Assembly: GCA_964542745.1 (NCBI GenBank)
Contig: CAZIVR010000019.1
Coordinates: 1 to 41,690 of the forward strand
Length of the DNA: 41,690 nucleotides
Reading direction: 5' to 3'
DNA from: DATKAB01 sp964542745
GTDB lineage: Bacteria; Eisenbacteria; RBG-16-71-46
The notes beneath the pieces were generated by a model. The model had not been told where the DNA came from and searched no databases. It saw only the letters and a list, made by a program, of their open reading frames with translations. The first letter of the stretch is position 1; every line of letters starts with the position of its first letter. A program made the translations under genes and the position numbers. Positions 39,243-41,690 of the stretch are shown here, in pieces.

Positions 39243-40151
39243 CTACCGCGAGGCCTTTTTCCCGCCGCCCGCCTCGCGGCCCTCGCCGAGCCGGAGCTGC
39301 CGCGCGCGGCGGAACAGCGCCTCGGCCTCGGCGTCGCCCGGCCTCCCGGCGAGAACGATCGCCGCGCAGATCTCGGCCCGCGCGTAGTCGCGATCCGCGA
39401 TCGCGGCCGCGCACAGCCGGCGGTAGGGGAGCGGCCACCACGGCGCGCGGTACGCGGCGAGCGCCCAGGCCTCGCGGCGCCGCTCGCGCGATCCGGGACC
39501 CGAGCCGTGCGCCGGCGATTCGGCGTCGCGCAGCGCCCGGATCGCCTCCGCGCCCGGGGGCGGGATCGCGTCGAGCCGAAGCGACGCCCGCATGACGCGT
39601 TCGCGTTGCGCGGCGTCCTCCTCGCTCGGGGCGACGGGCCCGCCCTCGCGGAGCACTTCGACCTCGCTCTCGAACTCCCGCTGGAGGTCCGAGTAGGGTT
39701 CGACCGCGACGCGTTCGACGCCGCGGGTTCCGGAGGGCAGCGACGCGTCGAAGCGCACCGGCACCTCGACCCAGCTCTCGACCTCGCGGCCGTCGCGCCG
39801 CGCCGGGGAGAACTCGAAGCGCCGCACCAGCGTCAGCGCCGCCTCGTCGAGGGGCGGGAGCGAGTGGCTCGTCACCGCCTCGCGAACCCGGCCGTCGCGC
39901 CCGACGCGCGCGCGCACCAGCACGATGCCCGCGACGCCGTCGCGGCGGGCGGCCTCGGGGTAGAGGACGGGGACGCGCGAAACCACGCGCGCCGGCTCGT
40001 CCACCGGATCGGGAAGCGAGGCGAGTTCCAGGGAGACCTCGCCGCGCGCGGGCCCGGCGGACGCGGCCGCCCAGGCCAGCGCCAGCGCGCAGGCCGCGGC
40101 GCCACGGAGCGGGGCGGCGGGGCGCGACCGGGAACTCCCGGCTCGAATCAT
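39243..40151 (-). CDS. TonB C-terminal-domain protein with helical C-terminal extension
   Basis: 302 residues; ATG preceded by GGGAGGGATC. Signal-peptide-like N-terminus. A TonB_C domain at about 55-135 (RVPVLYPEAARRDGVAGIVLVRARVGRDGRV, PPLDEAALTLVRRFEFSPARRDGREVESWVEVPVRF), unusually near the N-terminus. About 165 residues of mostly helical sequence follow (PYRRLCAAAIADRDYARAEICAAIVLAGRPGDAEAEALFRRAR, TPR-like). Classical TonB ends with its C-terminal domain and starts with a transmembrane helix and Pro-rich spacer, both lacking here. Probably a periplasmic TonB-like adaptor rather than an energiser. Confidence 0.8.
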   Translation of the reverse strand: MIRAGSSRSRPAAPLRGAAACALALAWAAASAGPARGEVSLELASLPDPVDEPARVVSRVPVLYPEAARRDGVAGIVLVRARVGRDGRVREAVTSHSLPPLDEAALTLVRRFEFSPARRDGREVESWVEVPVRFDASLPSGTRGVERVAVEPYSDLQREFESEVEVLREGGPVAPSEEDAAQRERVMRASLRLDAIPPPGAEAIRALRDAESPAHGSGPGSRERRREAWALAAYRAPWWPLPYRRLCAAAIADRDYARAEICAAIVLAGRPGDAEAEALFRRARQLRLGEGREAGGGKKASR

Positions 40152-40179
40152 GATCCCTCCCCGGTTCGGGCGCCGCGGC

Positions 40180-40205
40180 GGGGCGCCCGGCGATGCGGGC
40201 GCCCC
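40180..40205 (-). terminator. 9-bp hairpin after arsM
   Basis: GGGGCGCCC and its complement flank an 8-nt loop, starting 7 nt past the arsM stop on the minus strand. No U-tract is evident. Confidence 0.45.
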
Positions 40206-40212
40206 GTGCGGT

Positions 40213-41064
40213 TCAGCGCGGTTTCCGCGCGCGCACCTTCACCGACACCACCGCGCGGAACGCGTCTTCTTCGGTCGATCCCGGCTGGAGCGTCTCCTGT
40301 CCCACCGAGTAGCCGGTCTCGGCCACGACCTCCACATCGGCAAATCCGGCGTCGCGCATGAGGGCGAGGTAGTCCTCCTTGAGCGACGCGCCCGCCACGC
40401 AGCCCACGTAGAGATCCACGTTGCGCTTCGCCTCCGGGCTGAGCGGCCGGGTGAGCACCAGGTCGCTGATCAGCATGCGGCCTCCCGGGCGCAGCACCCG
40501 CAGCGTCTCGCGGAACACCTGGGCCTTGTCGGGGGAGAGGTTCACGACGCAGTTGGAGATGATCGCGTCCACGCTCGCGTCGGCGACCGGCAGGTGCTCG
40601 ATCTCGCCGAGCCGGAACTCGACGTTCGGGAAGCCGCCCTTCGCCGCGTTGGCGCGGGCCTTCTCGATCATCGAGGCGGTCATGTCCACCCCGATCACGC
40701 GGCCCTCGGGGCCCACGTCCCTCGCGGCGAGGAAGCAGTCGATGCCCGCGCCCGAGCCGAGGTCGAGCACCGTCTCGCCCGGCTTCAGCCCGGCGTGCGC
40801 GATCGGGTTGCCGCACCCGAGGCCGAGATTCGCGCCCTCCGGGATCGCGGCCGCCTGCTCGGCGCTGTAGCCGATCTGGGCGAGCACGGCGTCGCCGTCC
40901 CCCACCCCGCAGCAGCCCACCGTGCCGCAGCTCGACTGGCGCGCCTCCTCGGTGGCGGTCGCGCCGCAGCAGCCGGTGCGGCCCTCGGCGATCGCCCCGT
41001 ACTTCTCCCGCACCACGGTGCGGATGTCTCCGTCGGGAATGACCTGAACCGGCGTGTCGCTCAT
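40213..41064 (-). CDS. arsM: Arsenite methyltransferase
   Basis: 283 residues from the ATG at 41064, which overlaps arsR by 4 nt. SAM-binding motif I VLDLGSGAGIDCFLAARDVGP (about 99-119), then VIGVDMTASMIEKARANA. ArsM-type cysteines are Cys172 in ISNCVVNLSPDK and Cys222 in YVGCVAGA, with Cys84 in LGLGCGNP as a third. The insertion near residues 31-52 has an extra Cys-rich GCCG, SSCG and GCCG cluster, common in anaerobe-type ArsM proteins. It methylates As(III) in steps to volatile forms. Confidence 0.95.
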   Translation of the reverse strand: MSDTPVQVIPDGDIRTVVREKYGAIAEGRTGCCGATATEEARQSSCGTVGCCGVGDGDAVLAQIGYSAEQAAAIPEGANLGLGCGNPIAHAGLKPGETVLDLGSGAGIDCFLAARDVGPEGRVIGVDMTASMIEKARANAAKGGFPNVEFRLGEIEHLPVADASVDAIISNCVVNLSPDKAQVFRETLRVLRPGGRMLISDLVLTRPLSPEAKRNVDLYVGCVAGASLKEDYLALMRDAGFADVEVVAETGYSVGQETLQPGSTEEDAFRAVVSVKVRARKPR

Positions 41065-41408
41065 CGCCTGCCTTCCTTTCCGATCCCCGCGAGCGCGACC
41101 AGCCGCTCGCCGAGGTTCCTGATCGCCTCGGGGTTCGCGCAGTAGCAGACCCGCGGCCCGTCCACCTCGCCGCGCACCAGCCCCGCGTCCTTCAACACCT
41201 TCAAGTGCTGCGACACCGTCGCCTGCGCGAGCGGCATCACCTCCACGATCCGCCCGCACACGCATTCGCCTCCGCGAATCAGCATGCGGAGGATCTCAAC
41301 CCGCGCGGGATGGCCCAGCGCACGGGCCAGCCGGGCGATCTCCCGGTCGTCCCGCGTGCCGCGGGTGGCGGCAGCGGTCCGGGAGGAACTCGGCGAGGCG
41401 GGCGGCAT
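41061..41408 (-). CDS. arsR: ArsR-family arsenite-responsive repressor
   Basis: 115 residues from the ATG at 41408 (GGAGGGATC upstream). Winged-helix SmtB/ArsR fold: ARLARALGHPARVEILRML, recognition helix LAQATVSQHLKVLKDAGLV and wing GEVDGPRVCYCANP. As(III)-binding Cys49 and Cys51 are in GGECVCGR, the position of the ELCVC motif in E. coli ArsR, with Cys88 and Cys90 as a possible further pair. It represses the arsRM operon until arsenite binds. The first 18 residues are low-complexity. Confidence 0.93.
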   Translation of the reverse strand: MPPASPSSSRTAAATRGTRDDREIARLARALGHPARVEILRMLIRGGECVCGRIVEVMPLAQATVSQHLKVLKDAGLVRGEVDGPRVCYCANPEAIRNLGERLVALAGIGKEGRR

Positions 41409-41515
41409 GATCCCTCCAGTCGAAGAGCTCGAGCGCCCGCCGCGTTCGGAGACGAAGGTCGAGCCTCGGGTGATCGCGCCCGTGCCCGGGCGCGGGGTTC
41501 CTCGTTTCATCGTTC

Positions 41516-41531
41516 ATCGGCGAATTACGAT
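41516..41531 (-). promoter_or_regulatory. Operator-like inverted repeat ATCG-N8-CGAT upstream of arsR
   Basis: The repeat sits in an AT-rich patch (41508-41535) about 108 nt upstream of the arsR ATG. The sequence GCGAATTACGATAAT is AT-rich in this GC-rich genome, consistent with promoter and ArsR operator; the arms are short. Confidence 0.35.
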
Positions 41532-41690
41532 AATGGAGGCCACCGGGAGGGTTCAAGGTTTTTCTTTCGAGGTTCCTCGCGGGACTTCCGGGCTCCGTTC
41601 GGGGACGCCCCGCACGCGCGCCGCTCCGAGGCGGACGCTAGACAATATGGAACGACCGGCCTGCGGTCGTAGGGTCGTGCTCTCGCGAGC

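Noticed and set aside
41649..41690. ATG at 41649 as the start of another gene at the right edge
   Set aside because: No Shine-Dalgarno, only 14 codons available and no recognisable sequence; a TAGACA box just upstream is suggestive but insufficient.

Overview
The window is one stretch of a very GC-rich (roughly 70% or more by eye) Gram-negative bacterial genome. The 100-N gap flanked by a 55-bp duplicate points to a draft, probably metagenome-derived, assembly. Outer-membrane barrels, a TonB-type protein, lipoproteins, many GTG starts and several secreted proteins of no recognised family suggest a little-studied phylum with an outer membrane (Candidatus Eisenbacteria, Gemmatimonadota or Myxococcota-like are guesses). 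No rRNA, tRNA, CRISPR array, prophage or intact insertion sequence was seen.

Layout. 1-5.0 kb: truncated Ada/AlkA-type DNA-repair gene, ArnT-like membrane glycosyltransferase, ArsN2-like acetyltransferase, DoxX protein, two exported proteins. 5.2-8.5 kb: overlapping pair of a HEAT-repeat protein and an HD-GYP phosphodiesterase whose N-terminal domains look homologous. 8.5-9.6 kb: secreted protein and a lipoprotein cupredoxin whose two halves are in swapped order. 9.8-14.05 kb: a DtxR/MntR-type regulator followed by ApbE, an outer-membrane barrel, an FMN-binding protein and a four-helix membrane protein, read here as a metal-regulated extracytoplasmic flavin electron-transfer cassette. 14.1-15.8 kb: SPFH protein, Arc-like ribbon-helix-helix protein and an unknown protein behind three evenly spaced 8-bp operators. 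16.1-18.0 kb: cupin, DinB and small secreted genes, then the assembly gap. 18.3-22.5 kb: AtuA-family protein, then two exported proteins (one extremely glycine-rich) sharing a C-terminal hydrophobic-Arg anchor and a two-part upstream element with identical internal spacing. 22.9-31.7 kb: BioY, then an acyl-CoA/aldehyde operon (hydroxyacyl-CoA dehydrogenase, two DinB proteins, aldehyde dehydrogenase, VOC protein, thiolase, membrane protein with TPR tail); one DinB and the VOC protein carry histone-H1-like basic tails. 31.8-34.5 kb: HNH nuclease, possible insertion-sequence end repeats, Fpg/Nei glycosylase. 35.0-38.3 kb: zinc/manganese uptake genes (His/Cys small protein, barrel, binding protein, permease) with no ATPase beside them. 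38.4-41.5 kb: enoyl-CoA hydratase, TonB-domain protein, and arsM/arsR.

Two themes cross the window. Metal and redox handling recurs (DtxR-flavin cassette, Zn/Mn uptake, arsenic genes at both ends, cupredoxin). Transcription signals are unusually legible: six genes without a Shine-Dalgarno sequence have a TAnnnT or CATAnT hexamer ending 6-8 nt before the start codon, the geometry of leaderless mRNAs, while genes with long leaders have GGAG-type sites.
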